A DNA stretch of 64,000 nucleotides. Origin: Fragum whitleyi. Lineage: Eukaryota; Mollusca; Bivalvia; Cardiida; Cardiidae. Each line of letters opens with the position of its first letter. The first letter of the stretch is position 1. The notes under the pieces are model-generated. The model did not search any database and had not been told where the DNA came from. It was given only the letters and a program-made list of their open reading frames with translations. Location of the stretch: contig OX411551.1 of NCBI GenBank assembly GCA_948146395.1, forward strand, positions 47,510,854 through 47,574,853. The letters run 5' to 3'. Shown piece after piece: positions 1 to 10,448 of this stretch. A program made the position numbers and the translations under genes.

Positions 1-130
1 AAGTATCGCAGATGAATGATCAAAACATCAAATTACAGCTTATGCAATCTGCAATTACGATCTTTTGATTATTCACCAACGCACAAATCATGAAAAAGGG
101 GCGGACAGAGGACATTCATCTTATGTCTCA
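1..130 (+). repeat. Dispersed repeat with a weak hairpin; paralogue of the site at 44.80-44.90 kb
   Basis: An imperfect inverted repeat (AATTACAGCTT / AATCTGCAATTAC) is followed by TTTTGATTATTCACC, a run like AAATCAT..AAGGGG, and GGACATTCAT. The same order occurs at 44.80-44.90 kb and resumes at 50.75 kb, where the LINE-bearing transposon interrupts it. Position 1-130 is therefore an unoccupied relative of that target. Not coding. Confidence 0.6.
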
Positions 131-139
131 GTCCACATA

Positions 140-905
140 TCGGCTTTATCCTGTATATTCTTTGTTTGTCGCCTTGTGATTGCGTAAATATTTGTAAGTC
201 CTAGATACGCCTATGCTCAAGGTCACTTTATTTCAACATAACAACTTAAAAATTGGTCCTAACTTTTGATTGGTAAGTGGAAGAGCGTGCATATTTCACC
301 TGTGCATTGCTTGTGACGAGACTTTCTGTAGATACCAACTTCAAGATCATTGGTCAAGGTCATTTTCAAGGTTAACTTTGTTGAGAATTTAAACCAACAT
401 TTGTCATTTCTTTGCAATGGTAAGTGTAATTGCTTTCATCTTTCACAAGTATATTGCTTGTGGTAAGACATTTTAGAAAAAGTCAATGTCATAAATCTCA
501 AGGTTACTGTTTAAAAATGATGGCTGTTGCAGGGGCATTGGTGTTTCTGAAACATATCTTGTTTCAATAATTATGTAAACACTTGGCCGATTTGAATAGG
601 GTTCGAAGCAGAGAAGGCGGAAAACGCCAGGAATTTACTGGCTGTGGACAAGCTGAATTTTGAAATTCTCATATACTTTTGAAAAAATTATGAAGCCTCC
701 ATGAAAATGTGGCGTTTTCTTGATTGAAGGGGGTTTTTTTACATCGAAAGTCCGTTTAAAAGTGTCGAATTGAATAATATTTCGGTTTGGATTATATGAT
801 GGTTTATTTCTAGAGATTAGTAGGGACGCTTAGTTTTCAAGCTAGTCGCGCGCTACAATTCCAAATTCAAAATAAAAAAAATAGTTAAAATCAATGGCTC
901 AGACC
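140..905. other. No gene seen
   Basis: AT-rich sequence with scattered 'CAAGGTCA' phrases near 220, 350 and 500, as in many dispersed repeats of this window. I see no splice-bounded open frame and no RNA gene. Confidence 0.5.
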
Positions 906-961
906 TTCATTCATTCATTCATTCATTCATTCATTCATTCATTCATTCATTCATTCATTCA
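906..961 (+). repeat. (ATTC)n microsatellite
   Basis: About 13 uninterrupted CATT/ATTC tetranucleotide units. A short related CATTCATTC run recurs near 17.99 kb. Confidence 0.95.
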
Positions 962-1848
962 AAACACTCACTCAAACCCTAAACGCTCGAAAATTGTTTA
1001 AAACGCATCGAAATCATACAGAATGATTAACTTTCATTCAAATCGTTGTACAATTATTCCCTAATGTATCGTCGACGTTCTTTCAAAAACTCGCAACTAC
1101 AGCTTTAAACAAGCTGCAGTTACGAGATTTTAGCAGAATACCGACGGTATGTTGTAAATCGACTGATTTGTCCGTGGAGACTCACACACAGCAAAGTTCA
1201 TATCTAGATTAATAAAAGAGGAGAATTAAGATATCCGTATTTTTTCCATTTGAACGAAATTGGTGATATTGTATTACATACCTTAAAAACCTTTCCAAAC
1301 TCGCTCCTCCCTCTTATTCCATTTCATTCGGAAACAATTTCATATACATTCACCCTGTTAATTTTTTTCACGATGTTGTTAACTGTTCACAGTATTTCTT
1401 CCTAGGTAATCCTATGCATGAAATACAACAGCGGTCTAGCATTTAGCTGAACCTTACTTTTAGCCTGAAAGTGTATTTTAAACATTAAAACATTGTGGCA
1501 AAAGTGGCATATCAGTTTTTATTTCCGGACTATTTGAGGGCCGTACCAACCTAGGAAGTAATATGTGACTAGAGCAGATCCGAATGAGAACCGACCTTGT
1601 TACCAACCAACCTTACATGGGTTATCTGTATGAGTCCTTTTCGGAACTTCGTAAAATACTGGTTCGAGCTAGAAAAAGGATGTAGCTGAAATCAATCAAG
1701 GTCAGTATTTTGATGCAGAATTTCTATAAAGAGATGAAAACTTTGCATATGTGTATTTGCATACTCTACATATGGATATATACTTTACGACTCACCGCAC
1801 AAAATCTTCCAATACCCTTTTGCAATTTGAGCAGTCGGTTTTAATTGG
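962..1848. other. No gene; one short palindrome
   Basis: The only structure I see is a palindrome at about 1088-1125 (AACTACAGCTT..AAGCTGCAGTT) followed by ACGAGATTTTAGCAGAA. The same module recurs near 31.36 kb and, more diverged, at 44.81 kb and 46.04 kb. Confidence 0.5.
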
Positions 1849-2113
1849 TTGAATGGAGTTTTACGCCGCTTACAACATTATTTCAGTTATATCGCAGCGG
1901 CTGGAGCACCTAACAATGGTTTCCTGGTATTTCTTTCACCAGTAAAACCATCACATTCTTTCCTAGCTTCCAGCTGCTATCTCACATAGGTCTACGATTA
2001 TCAACCCATTGGTGTGAGACAAATAGTCGGAAAGAAAGAGTGCCGCTGTCGGGATCGTGTCGGGACCTTTAGATTCACAGTCCGCCGCGCTACCAACTGC
2101 GCTATGACGGCGG
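1849..2113 (-). mobile_element. tRNA-derived SINE, full length, minus strand
   Basis: Read on the minus strand it starts with a tRNA-like head carrying an A box (TAGCGCAGTTGG) and a degenerate B box. A ~190-bp body follows, with the phrases CTATTTGTCTCACACCAATG and TAGGTGCTCCAGCCGC, ending in AACTCCATTCAA. It matches the copy at 14.09-14.37 kb over its length. The head looks like a tRNA-Asp derivative. The family may be one of the molluscan tRNA-SINEs, but I cannot assign a name. Confidence 0.85.
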
Positions 2114-2204
2114 TCCTTGAGCAGTCAGATACAATTCTATATTTTTAACCCTTGGATTCATCATATGTCAATCAGAAGGCGTATTTCAGGAATGATTACA
2201 TAGG

Positions 2205-3830
2205 ACGGTAGAGTAGTCCTTCTAGATTAAGACAAGGGTCAACACTTTTCACTTCTCCTAGATGGTCCCTTTTCGAGTGAAAAATATTCAACATGATCAT
2301 TACAACCTCGCGACGTACGTCACATTAAAATACTTTTTAGCTCGACTATTCGAAGAATAGGGGGGCTATTCCAGTCACGTCGGCGTAATGCTTTGGTTAA
2401 TTTTTTACGTGCAAGTGTTTAAAATCTCTGTTACTATTAAAGCTATTGCTTTGAATCTTTGCACATACTTCTGTGACCATAATATCAGCCTCTAGACAAA
2501 GATTCATTACTCAGAATTGAATTAAGTGGAATTTTAACCCTTTTCGGACTTAGAAATCTTGGTTAAGTTTTTACGTGTAAATAATGTTTATCTTTAATAT
2601 TTCTGTTTCTATAAAAGCAATTGCTTTGAAACTTTACACATGCTTCTGTGACCATAATATCAGCCTCTTGACAAAGATTCATTACTCTGATATTGATATT
2701 AATGGAATTTTATCCCTTTTCGGACTTAGAAAATCATGGTTAAGTTTTTACGTGCAAATGTTTTATATCTGTAATATCTCTATTTCTAATAAAGCTATTG
2801 CTTTTAAACTTTGCACATGCTTCTGTGACCATAATATCAGCCTCTAGACAAAGATTCAATACTCTGATATTGAATTAAGTGGAATTTTAACCCTTTTCGG
2901 ACTTAGAAATCTTGGTTTTTACGTGCAAATGTTGTACATCAGTTATAGCTCTATTTCTACGTAGACGTTTGCTTGGAAACTCTACACATGCTTCTGTTAC
3001 CATGATATCAGCCTCTTGACAAAGATTTATTACTCTGATATTGAATTTAGCGGAATTTTAACCTTTTTCAGACTCAGAAATTCTTGGTTAAGTTTTTACG
3101 TGCAAATGTTGTACATCAGTTATATCTCTAATTCTATTAAAGCTATTGCTTTCAAACTTTGCACATGCTTCAATGATCATAACAACAGCCTCTTGATAAA
3201 GATTCAATTCTCTGGTATAGAATTTAGTGGATTTTCAACCCTTTTTGGACTTAGTAATTCTTGGTTAAGTTTTTACGTGCAAATGTTGTATTTCTGTAAT
3301 ATCTCTATTTCTACTACAGCTGTTGCTTGGAAACTTAACACATGCTCCTTTGACCATAATATTAGCCCACAGAAAAAGTTTCATTACTCTGATATTTAAT
3401 TTAGTGGAATTTAAACCCTTTACTGCCTTAAAAATCTTGGTTATGTTTTTATGTGCAACTGTTTTATGTTAGTTGTATATCTGTTCCTACTAAAGCTATT
3501 GCTTTGAAACTCTGCACATGCTTCTGTGACCATAATATCAGCCTCTAGACAAAGAATCTTTTCTCTTGACTTTCATTTTATTGAATTTCCAATGTCGATA
3601 TTGATTTGCTGTTACTATCCAGCACTAGGAATAGTCGAGCTTCGCTGTCCTCCGACAGCTCTTGTTGTAGTCCTAAAAGACAAAACGCGGCTTGCATAGT
3701 CTGACAAGGGCCAACACTTTTCACCTTTCCTAGATGGTCCCTTTTCGAGTGAAAAGAATTCAACATGATCATTACAACCTCGCGGCGTATGTCACATTGA
3801 ATTAGTAGTCCTAAAAGACAAAATGGTTGC
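2205..3830 (+). repeat. ~130-bp flanking repeat on both sides of the pearl-like element
   Basis: A block ending in a GTGAAAA..ATTCAACATGATC phrase and 'GTCACATT' is at about 2216-2327 and again at about 3668-3800, with further 'AGTCCTAAAAGAC' copies at 3669 and 3800. The tandem array therefore sits at a unit junction of an older direct repeat. Confidence 0.65.
2334..3666 (+). mobile_element. Pearl-like (Helentron-associated) element, seven ~176-bp units
   Basis: Head TTTTTAGCTCGACTATTCG, then about seven tandem units of 174-177 bp (marker phrase near 2468, 2642, 2819, 2993, 3169, 3345, 3521). The tail holds GAATAGTCGAGC, a perfect hairpin GCTGTC-CTCC-GACAGC (3644-3659) and TCTTGTT. A (sub)terminal inverted repeat, central tandem repeats and a 3' hairpin match what I recall of bivalve pearl and Helentron-associated elements. 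Open frames of 87 and 127 codons arise because the period is close to a multiple of 3. They look like array artefacts, not genes. Confidence 0.75.
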
Positions 3831-4303
3831 AAAGTTAATAGTCATGTAGCATTTTTTATTTTTTTTATTTTTTTCTTTTGTATTCTTCCAGATACACCAT
3901 TACTACGATTAAGACTGAATAATTAAATGTTTTTCCAATGAAAAATATATTGAGTTCACATAAATTTTGTAAGCTTGCGCACAAACTAATTCCAAACCGA
4001 ATATGACTCTTTATGGGGAAACTTTTACAATCTTGTTTGTTAACATTAAATAATAAGATAAGAATGAGTATTTTCATGGAGGAATTAAAATGGAAACATA
4101 TTTCAGTTTGATTATGATTTTTGAGTTTCTTACGACCGTGAATTCAAAAACCATTTATTCGTCTTTTAAAAAAAAATCACGTTTTAAATTTAATGGTATT
4201 CCTAGTGTGAAGATCTGAATTAAATCGGTTAATTTCGGCTATTTCCGTCTATCGTTTTGCACGTTAGTTAAATGACGTCATAATCATCGACGTTCCCTCT
4301 TAA

Positions 4304-5598
4304 GGTAACTGCGGACACATAGAGGGCCATTTTAGGTCCAAATTTTAAATTGTCTGCAAATCTTGAATAATGCTATAAAACTGAACTTTGAAATACCCGC
4401 TTTCATATGTCAGTCTTAATAAGGGATTTCATAACGTAGAGATGACTTTATGACGTCATCAAGGGGCCGACCCCCTTTTTAGGGACCAAATTCAATAATT
4501 GTCCATTTTTTTCGGAGATAATTAACCGATTTTTAATCCGAAAACGCCATTTGCTTCGTATAAAGACGCCTTATGTTATTTTTTGATTGATATGAAGAAA
4601 TAAGCGTAATAAATACAATAAAGTGTAACGTACTAGACGAAAATGCCTCCTGCGTTGCTGTTTTCAAGTACAGTTACTGAAAATATTGATTTTTTTCTCG
4701 AAAATTTGTCCGGTGACCTATGCCGAAATTTAGATATGTTGCTGCCAAACTATTCCGCTGAAGATTTTTGAAATAAAAACCACGTGTCTTCGGGTTAGAT
4801 TTTTTGTAAAGTTCGATTCCGCGAAGACATCGCAAATCAAAAGATATTTCAACGTCGCGTCAAATGTTTACAAAAGCTGTCTTTTTAAAAGGATAAAAAA
4901 TTAAGTGTTTTTTTTGTATTTCTTAAAATTACATTCAGATTTAATACTTCTATAGCCTATATTTTATAATGAACCTTAATTTTAAATATTTCATAGTACA
5001 TTATTGCACGGAGATTGGCGTCAAATTAGCATAAGGACGAGGGTTTTGGTGCGACGTCAAATTCGACGAAAAATGTGGCAACAACTTCACAAAATCAAAT
5101 TTTATAAAAAATCTAGCCCGAAAACATATCATTTTTATTTGATCAATGCAAAGCAAATTATTTTCTCTACAAATAAACAAAAAATCAGCATAGGTCACCG
5201 GACAAAATTTTGAGAAATTTCTCTTTATTTACAAGAAATGAAACGAAAAAAAGGAACGTCAAATCTATAAAAATCGCGTAATAAATAGCGTTTCAAGCCC
5301 GTTTTCTGTTTGAATTTGCACAAATAATAAGCGACTAGCTCGGGCGTTCTTAAACTTTCTAAATGAAACTTTTTTCGTAAAAATCGGCCGATTTATTCAG
5401 AAAATATCTGCAAATACTAATTTTGGCGGGTCGAAAAGGGGTTGGCCCCTTAATGACGTCACGACGTCAAATGAGCAAGCTTCATACCCTTTTCATTGCG
5501 TGTTATCTAATGCCCGCACTTCATAGATAAATCTGAGCAATTATTGTCAGATTTTAAGAAAGTCGAATATTCGACAATGTTTTATGTCCGCAGTTACC
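4304..5598. mobile_element. 1.3-kb foldback DNA element flanked by TTAA
   Basis: TTAA (4300-4303) precedes GGTAACTGCGGACA, and the inverted copy TGTCCGCAGTTACC precedes TTAA (5599-5602). The two arms stay related inward for over 400 bp: GACGTCA with AAGGGGCCGACCCC matches its inverse near 5430-5465, and TTGTCCGGTGACCTATGC (4706) matches its inverse near 5190-5208. No transposase frame is present; two ~65-70-codon frames on opposite strands near the centre are by-products of the palindrome. A TTAA target suggests piggyBac- or Kolobok-type mobilisation. Confidence 0.8.
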
Positions 5599-5602
5599 TT
5601 AA

Positions 5603-7043
5603 ACGAACGTTCAGTTACATAAACTGAATGAAAATTTGATTTAATCTATCAAAACATAAACTTTATTACTTTGATTTTTTATTGAGTTTGCGGTCCTGTT
5701 ACCAAATTACAATCTATTCAAAAGACACCTCAACTGATCAAAATAATTTGCAGGAAATTGTCTTTCTTTAAGCGTAACAACCAATGAGCTCCCGGAAGTC
5801 ACGCTCCCGGAATCCGAGTTACCGGAAAAATTAAAGAACAAAAATTCTTACGCTTATAGCCGAAACTCATTCACTCTGTTTATCTAAAGGCATTTACACG
5901 AAACTTTCAATTCATACAGATAAACCATTGAAAGAGCAACCCATATTATTCAGGAAGATGCCGATATGTTATTTTGTTTGTTTGGTTTGCTTTAAATTGT
6001 CCCTTTTCGGTTTTTTTTATAACCAGTCGAACGATTATGCAAACAGAAACATCTTTTATTAGGCATAAACAAATTATGGTTGAAAAAACAAAATTTTCGT
6101 CGTGATGTGGACATCTGACATGCTAAAAAGGGTCCGAATATGTCTATTTGCAAAATATTCCAGTTACTAAACAAGTATCATAACCAGTTCAAAGATCGAA
6201 ATCATATTTACGGAGAGTTTTCATTATTACTCCAGTATATGAAGAAATAATGAAAGCGAACCCCCGTGCCGAAAAACCATTGCTTCCCTTATAAGAGCAA
6301 TAGCATTTTTCTTTGAAATAGATACTTTAGTTTTTCATTCAGACACTGAAGATTAAGAATAAGTAAGTGTAAGCACTATTTAAAGAACAATGGTCATTTT
6401 CCAGCATTTTTAGAATCTAATCAAAGGACTTTACAAATTTAATTGACTTAGTGATTTTGGTAAAAACTGGAGTGTGATTAGACATTATGGGTTGTGATTA
6501 GACATTATGGTCAAAAAGGATATTTTAGATTTCAAGGGCGCATAACTCTTGGTCCATTTTCTCTCTTTTTTTATGGTGATTTTGTTTCATACTTTTAGCT
6601 TGAATTCCCGAAGTATTGTAGTATTTTTTGTAAAGGCATTTTATTTGCCCCATCAATACTATTTGAAAAAGAGGACTTTCTTTGATAGACTCTGCAGCAA
6701 GAATGCTTTTACAAAATGGCGTCTTATTTTGTTTCCGGCTTGAAATTTTGGCTAATTATGCATTATTTGATTAAGATTATTAGATCAAAACTATCTGCTT
6801 GTAATTAACAACATTACTGCCAAAGATAGTACAGTCAACATTTCAAGATAGACCCCTTCCTATCTTATAGCCGATTACCGCACCCACTCAAAAAAGTCAA
6901 CGGGACGGTGAAAGTCATCTAAATTTCAGATGTAATTTGGGAATAGCTTGTAGTATTCGTTTTTAATATAATTTTCACATTCTTTTTACCCTTGCTTCAC
7001 ACTAGGAATACCTTAATACGAAATCAAAGTTAAAATCCAACTT
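5603..7043. other. No gene seen
   Basis: AT-rich DNA with a doubled GTGATTAGACATTATGG phrase at 6474-6510. I find no convincing exon or inverted-repeat element. Confidence 0.5.
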
Positions 7044-7144
7044 TTGCAATCGTTTTTACACCCTGAATGCATGACAGGTATTAACACAATAGTTCACCGG
7101 CCCTGCGTTCAGCACGATAAACGGGTGCAAACTTATTGCAAATT

Positions 7145-7195
7145 ATACCCAGCTTATCTCGCGCATATATTTGCGTGCAAAGCAGGGTATAATTT
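7145..7195. repeat. Hairpin repeat shared with 27.73 kb
   Basis: AATTATACCCAGCTT and its inverse AAAGCAGGGTATAATT flank GCGCATATATTTGCGTGC. The same hairpin (ATTATACCCCGCTTTGCGCG / TGCGTGCAAAGCAGGGTATA) occurs at 27733-27775. Confidence 0.7.
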
Positions 7196-7401
7196 TCAAA
7201 CCAGTTTGCCACATTTTGACATCCGAAACGCAGAGCTGTTACACTGCTGTAATTTAAGGAAGTGTGTAGATATAATTAGTGTGGCGTCAAAAAAAAGCAA
7301 AAAATAAAGTGTGAGAGAATTTCAAATTTAAAAATACAGATTAGCGGTATTAATAACAGCCATTGTAACATAAACGACTAGTCGAATTTTATTTTTGCAC
7401 A

Positions 7402-7535
7402 AAATTTTATGGTTGGGGAGTCAATTTCAAACACAAGCACGAGCCCTGTATTAGGCTTCTTATCGAGAAGAAGCCTAATACAGAGCTCGAGCTAGTGCTT
7501 GAATTTTATTGACTCCCCAACCATAAAATTCTGTT
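7402..7535. repeat. ~130-bp near-perfect palindrome
   Basis: The arms AATTTTATGGTTGGGGAGTC and GACTCCCCAACCATAAAATT enclose a second inner inverted pair (TATTAGGCTTCTT / AAGAAGCCTAATA) centred near 7465. It looks like a small foldback MITE. The ends have no clear target duplication. Confidence 0.85.
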
Positions 7536-7883
7536 GGTAAAATCTTATTTTACAGGGTCAAAACAGGCAGATAATGATTACAATTTTGAAGTTTAGCGGG
7601 TCATTTCAATGTTTCAAATATACCGCTGTCAACTGTTTAGCCCCGCGGCAATGGTTTGATAAGAAATCACAACTACTTCCTGTTAGCTACGGTAAGTTAA
7701 TTGATCATTAGATAGGCATCATCATTTCAGATAAGTTCGTGATCGAACACATGGTGTGTTTTGCTTATTTTAGCTGAATAAAATAATGAAATAGCGGACT
7801 GAATAACAGGTAAATACATTTATAAATAGTTTATTTTATATTTGATTTTTCGATAATTCATATTGAGAGTTAATAAATTTAGC

Positions 7884-7989
7884 CACAGGGGAATGTCCCG
7901 CTGATTTTTTTTTTTAAATTATGATAATATAGACTTTATTATCATATACATGTATATTTAAAAAAAAATCAGCGGGACATTCCCCTGTG
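7884..7989. mobile_element. 106-bp hAT-type MITE with perfect 8-bp TSD
   Basis: The terminal inverted repeats begin CACAGGGGAATGTCCCGCTG and continue into T/A runs, about 30 bp per arm. The element is flanked on both sides by AATTTAGC (7876-7883 and 7990-7997). An 8-bp duplication with a C-A-rich GGGG terminus is the hAT pattern. No coding capacity. Confidence 0.92.
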
Positions 7990-8037
7990 AATTTAGCGAG
8001 CTCTCATTTGAACCCTCTAAACGGATTACAATAAAGG

Positions 8038-8632
8038 GTTTATTCCCACTTCGTCTAATCCCATTTCGTCTACACTATAAAAATCTTGGTTTAGACCAAA
8101 AATTCCCATTTGGTCTAAAAGATTTTGACACCTTATTGTATCAATTTCCCATTTCGTCTACAAAATGGTGTTGACATGTTATGAGTGTCATAGAGGTGTT
8201 GATTTCAAATAGGCGTTATATACAGCCCCCCCCCCCCCCCACACACACACACATACACACAAAGTTATATTATGATAAATGAAAAAAAAATCTATTTGTA
8301 TTTCCTACTAATTTCCTTTTCAAGGGATAAAACGTTTGCTTGTTTTCAATATATATATAAAAACTTTAGTTTGTTCTTATTCTATATTAGAAAATTAGTT
8401 AAAAGCATTTTTAAAATTATTTTTGATATGCTAAATAAAACCTTTCATTAAACTCTTCTTTACATTATAAAAACAGAAAATGTATAAATCAACATTATAT
8501 AAAGCAAAATTATTAAAATAAAAGCGTAAATCAACTTTTAGACCAAATGGGAATTTATCAAAATATGGCTTTTAGACCAAATGGGAATTTGACTTTTAGA
8601 CCAAATGGGATTAGACGAAGTGGGAACAACCC
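8038..8632. mobile_element. ~595-bp TIR element with 'GACCAAATGGGAATT' repeats
   Basis: The ends read TTCCCACTTCGTCTAATCCC and, inverted, GGGATTAGACGAAGTGGGAA. Direct repeats CAATAAAGG flank it (8029-8037 and 8633-8641). The motif TTTAGACCAAATGGGAATT recurs several times inside, in both orientations. The interior holds a C14 run followed by (CA)n at 8227-8258. The superfamily is not recognised. Confidence 0.82.
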
Positions 8633-8898
8633 CAATAAAGGAGATAAAGGTTTCAACTAAGTGTCCTACTTTTCAGATGACCATGGTCATTCTGAATTAA
8701 GATTTTCTTGCACGAATGAAAATAACGCGACTGGCTAAAACCCTTGTTCAATTTAGCATCTAGAAAAGCAATCTTTAACAACAATTATAGAACTATGAAT
8801 AAATTAAGTCAACCCCTTGGAAAATATAAACAGAAAAAGAAAAACAGTAAAAAACAGCCTTTACGGGTGAAGTGTGTCAAATGTTGTTTCGTGATATA

Positions 8899-9229
8899 CA
8901 GTCAATCTTGCTTGAGCGACCACGTTTATTAAGCGACCACTTTGATTAAGCGACCGCTTAAAAAATTCCCTTCTTTAAATCAAAATATCCTAAGAAGTAG
9001 GTATTGCTGTTCTAAAAATTAATAAAAATGCATTCTATGTTGTAACAACGCAACAGAATCGTCTCAACGAGACGATTCTGTTAAGTTATAACAACATAGG
9101 ATTTTTAGAAGTTCGCAATAAATGCTTATTCATGTTTCTTATTTGTAAAAAACGTGTATTCAGCGGCCATTTTTTTAACGACCGCTTTTTGATGGTCCCT
9201 GTAGTGGTCGCTTAAAACAAGTCTGACTG
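8899..9229. mobile_element. Tc1/mariner-type MITE (TA target) with a nested palindrome
   Basis: The termini CAGTCAATCTTGCTTGAGCG and, inverted, TTAAAACAAGTCTGACTG are flanked by TA. Subterminal 'TTAAGCGACCAC' repeats follow. A second palindrome lies inside at 9010-9110 (AACAGAATCGTCTC / GAGACGATTCTGTT at its centre), probably a separate insertion. A relative is at 53397-53574. Confidence 0.75.
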
Positions 9230-9245
9230 TACTAACGTTAAAAAG

Positions 9246-9760
9246 ACATTTCAGAACTCTTATAGGTGAAAAGCCATATAAATGTGATATTTGTGTCAAG
9301 GGCTTCTCCCAATCCCATTCCTGTAAATACCACAAAATAATACATACAGGAGATACAACATAATAAATGTGAGTTTTGTGACAAGAGGTTTTCTAGATTT
9401 TACTCCTGTAAATACCACGAAAGAATACAAACAGGGTAAAAGCCATGTAAATGTGATATTTGTGTCAATGGCTTCTCTCTAGTCTACTCCTGTACATACC
9501 ACACAAGAGTAAATACAGGAGAAGAAAAACATATAAATGAAAGTTTTGTGGCAAGGGGCTTGGCCGATTCTTCTTCTGTAAATACCACAAAAAGAATACA
9601 AACAGGGTAAAAGCCATGAAAATGTGATATTTGTGTCAATGGCTTCTCCCTATCCCACTCCTGTTAATACCACAAAAGAGTACATCCAGGAGAAGAAAAA
9701 CATATAAATGAAAGTTTTGTGGCAAGGGGCTTGACCGATTCCTCTTATGTAAATATAGAA
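9246..9760 (+). pseudogene. Decayed tandem C2H2 zinc-finger array
   Basis: The first frame reads [15 protein letters not shown]...H..IIHTG, then stops. At least five further ~84-bp finger modules follow, with stops or frameshifts where linkers should be (TAAAAGCCATG replaces GAAAAGCC). Alternate modules are more alike than neighbours, so a two-finger unit of ~170 bp appears to have been duplicated after or during decay. It is related to the intact zinc-finger exon at 18.5 kb. Clearly broken. Confidence 0.85.
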
Positions 9761-9979
9761 GTTTCATTGACTCGAATCTGACCCTTGCTCATTAGATGAA
9801 TAATATCTATCTATTCCTACTCGACTTTGCGCGTGCTTTCATAGGAACGAATAACAAATGGCATTGAATTTAATATATATTTTGTTAGTTAACAAAATAT
9901 GTCAGTAATTGTTATTTAAGCATTTTTTTCCACAGAGGTCAAATTCAGGTCAAATTAACCGTGGTATACCACAAAAGAA

Positions 9980-10141
9980 TAATGTATGCAGGAGAAAAAG
10001 CATAAAAATGTGATGTTTGTGGAAACGAATAATGCCTGGAACAGCGATTATAAATTACACCTCAGAATACATTCGGATGAAAATCCTTTGTGAGATTTGT
10101 GGACCAATCGATCTTTAATGTCATAAAATGATACATACTGA
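9980..10141 (+). pseudogene. Zinc-finger pseudogene fragment, left part of a split copy
   Basis: The sequence 'AAATTACACCTCAGAATACATTCGG..' closely matches fingers 3-4 of the intact gene (about 18975-19085), with internal deletions. It ends at AAATGATACATACTGA. The sequence resumes at about 17311 with AAATGACACATACTGA, which looks like a duplicated target site around the large insertion between them. Confidence 0.8.
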
Positions 10142-10448
10142 AATCCGGAACCCTCGGCGTTTCCATGGAATAGACCTTTGGAATAATATGGGCGCAGCCT
10201 TGGAAGCGCGTCATTTCGCACGTGGGTTTAAATGACGTCACAAACATTAACGATCCGGCTAAGGATGACATGGCATAAAACAAAATTCACGACAGAATAA
10301 AAGTGGGCATATCATAATTTGATAACAAAACATTTGTCATCAAATTATGATATGCCAAAAATACATATCAGAAAGAATTAACAAAATGTGATTTCGTCAA
10401 GCGTATTGAATAACCGAAGTACAACTAGAAGCCGAATTATCTGAAAAA
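10142..10448. repeat. Dispersed repeat X, left part (paralogue at 31.75-32.17 kb)
   Basis: Starting near 'CCGGAACCCTCGG', this stretch matches, with much divergence, 31.76-32.09 kb ('AGGAACCCTGGG'...'GAAACCGAATTACCTAAAG'). It contains a 22-bp-stem hairpin at 10306-10356 (GGCATATCATAATTTGATAA and its inverse). The right part of repeat X is at 17245-17310. It is interrupted by the 6.8-kb element. Confidence 0.7.

Noticed and set aside
2468..3545. CRISPR-like array
   Set aside because: Repeats are long (~176 bp), without a short repeat/unique spacer pattern, in a eukaryotic context.
5001..5213. Two opposing ~65-70-codon frames
   Set aside because: They lie in the centre of a foldback element and mirror each other's strand. 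No domain.
9126..9335. Minus-strand 69-codon frame
   Set aside because: Antisense to the decayed zinc-finger module and a MITE end.
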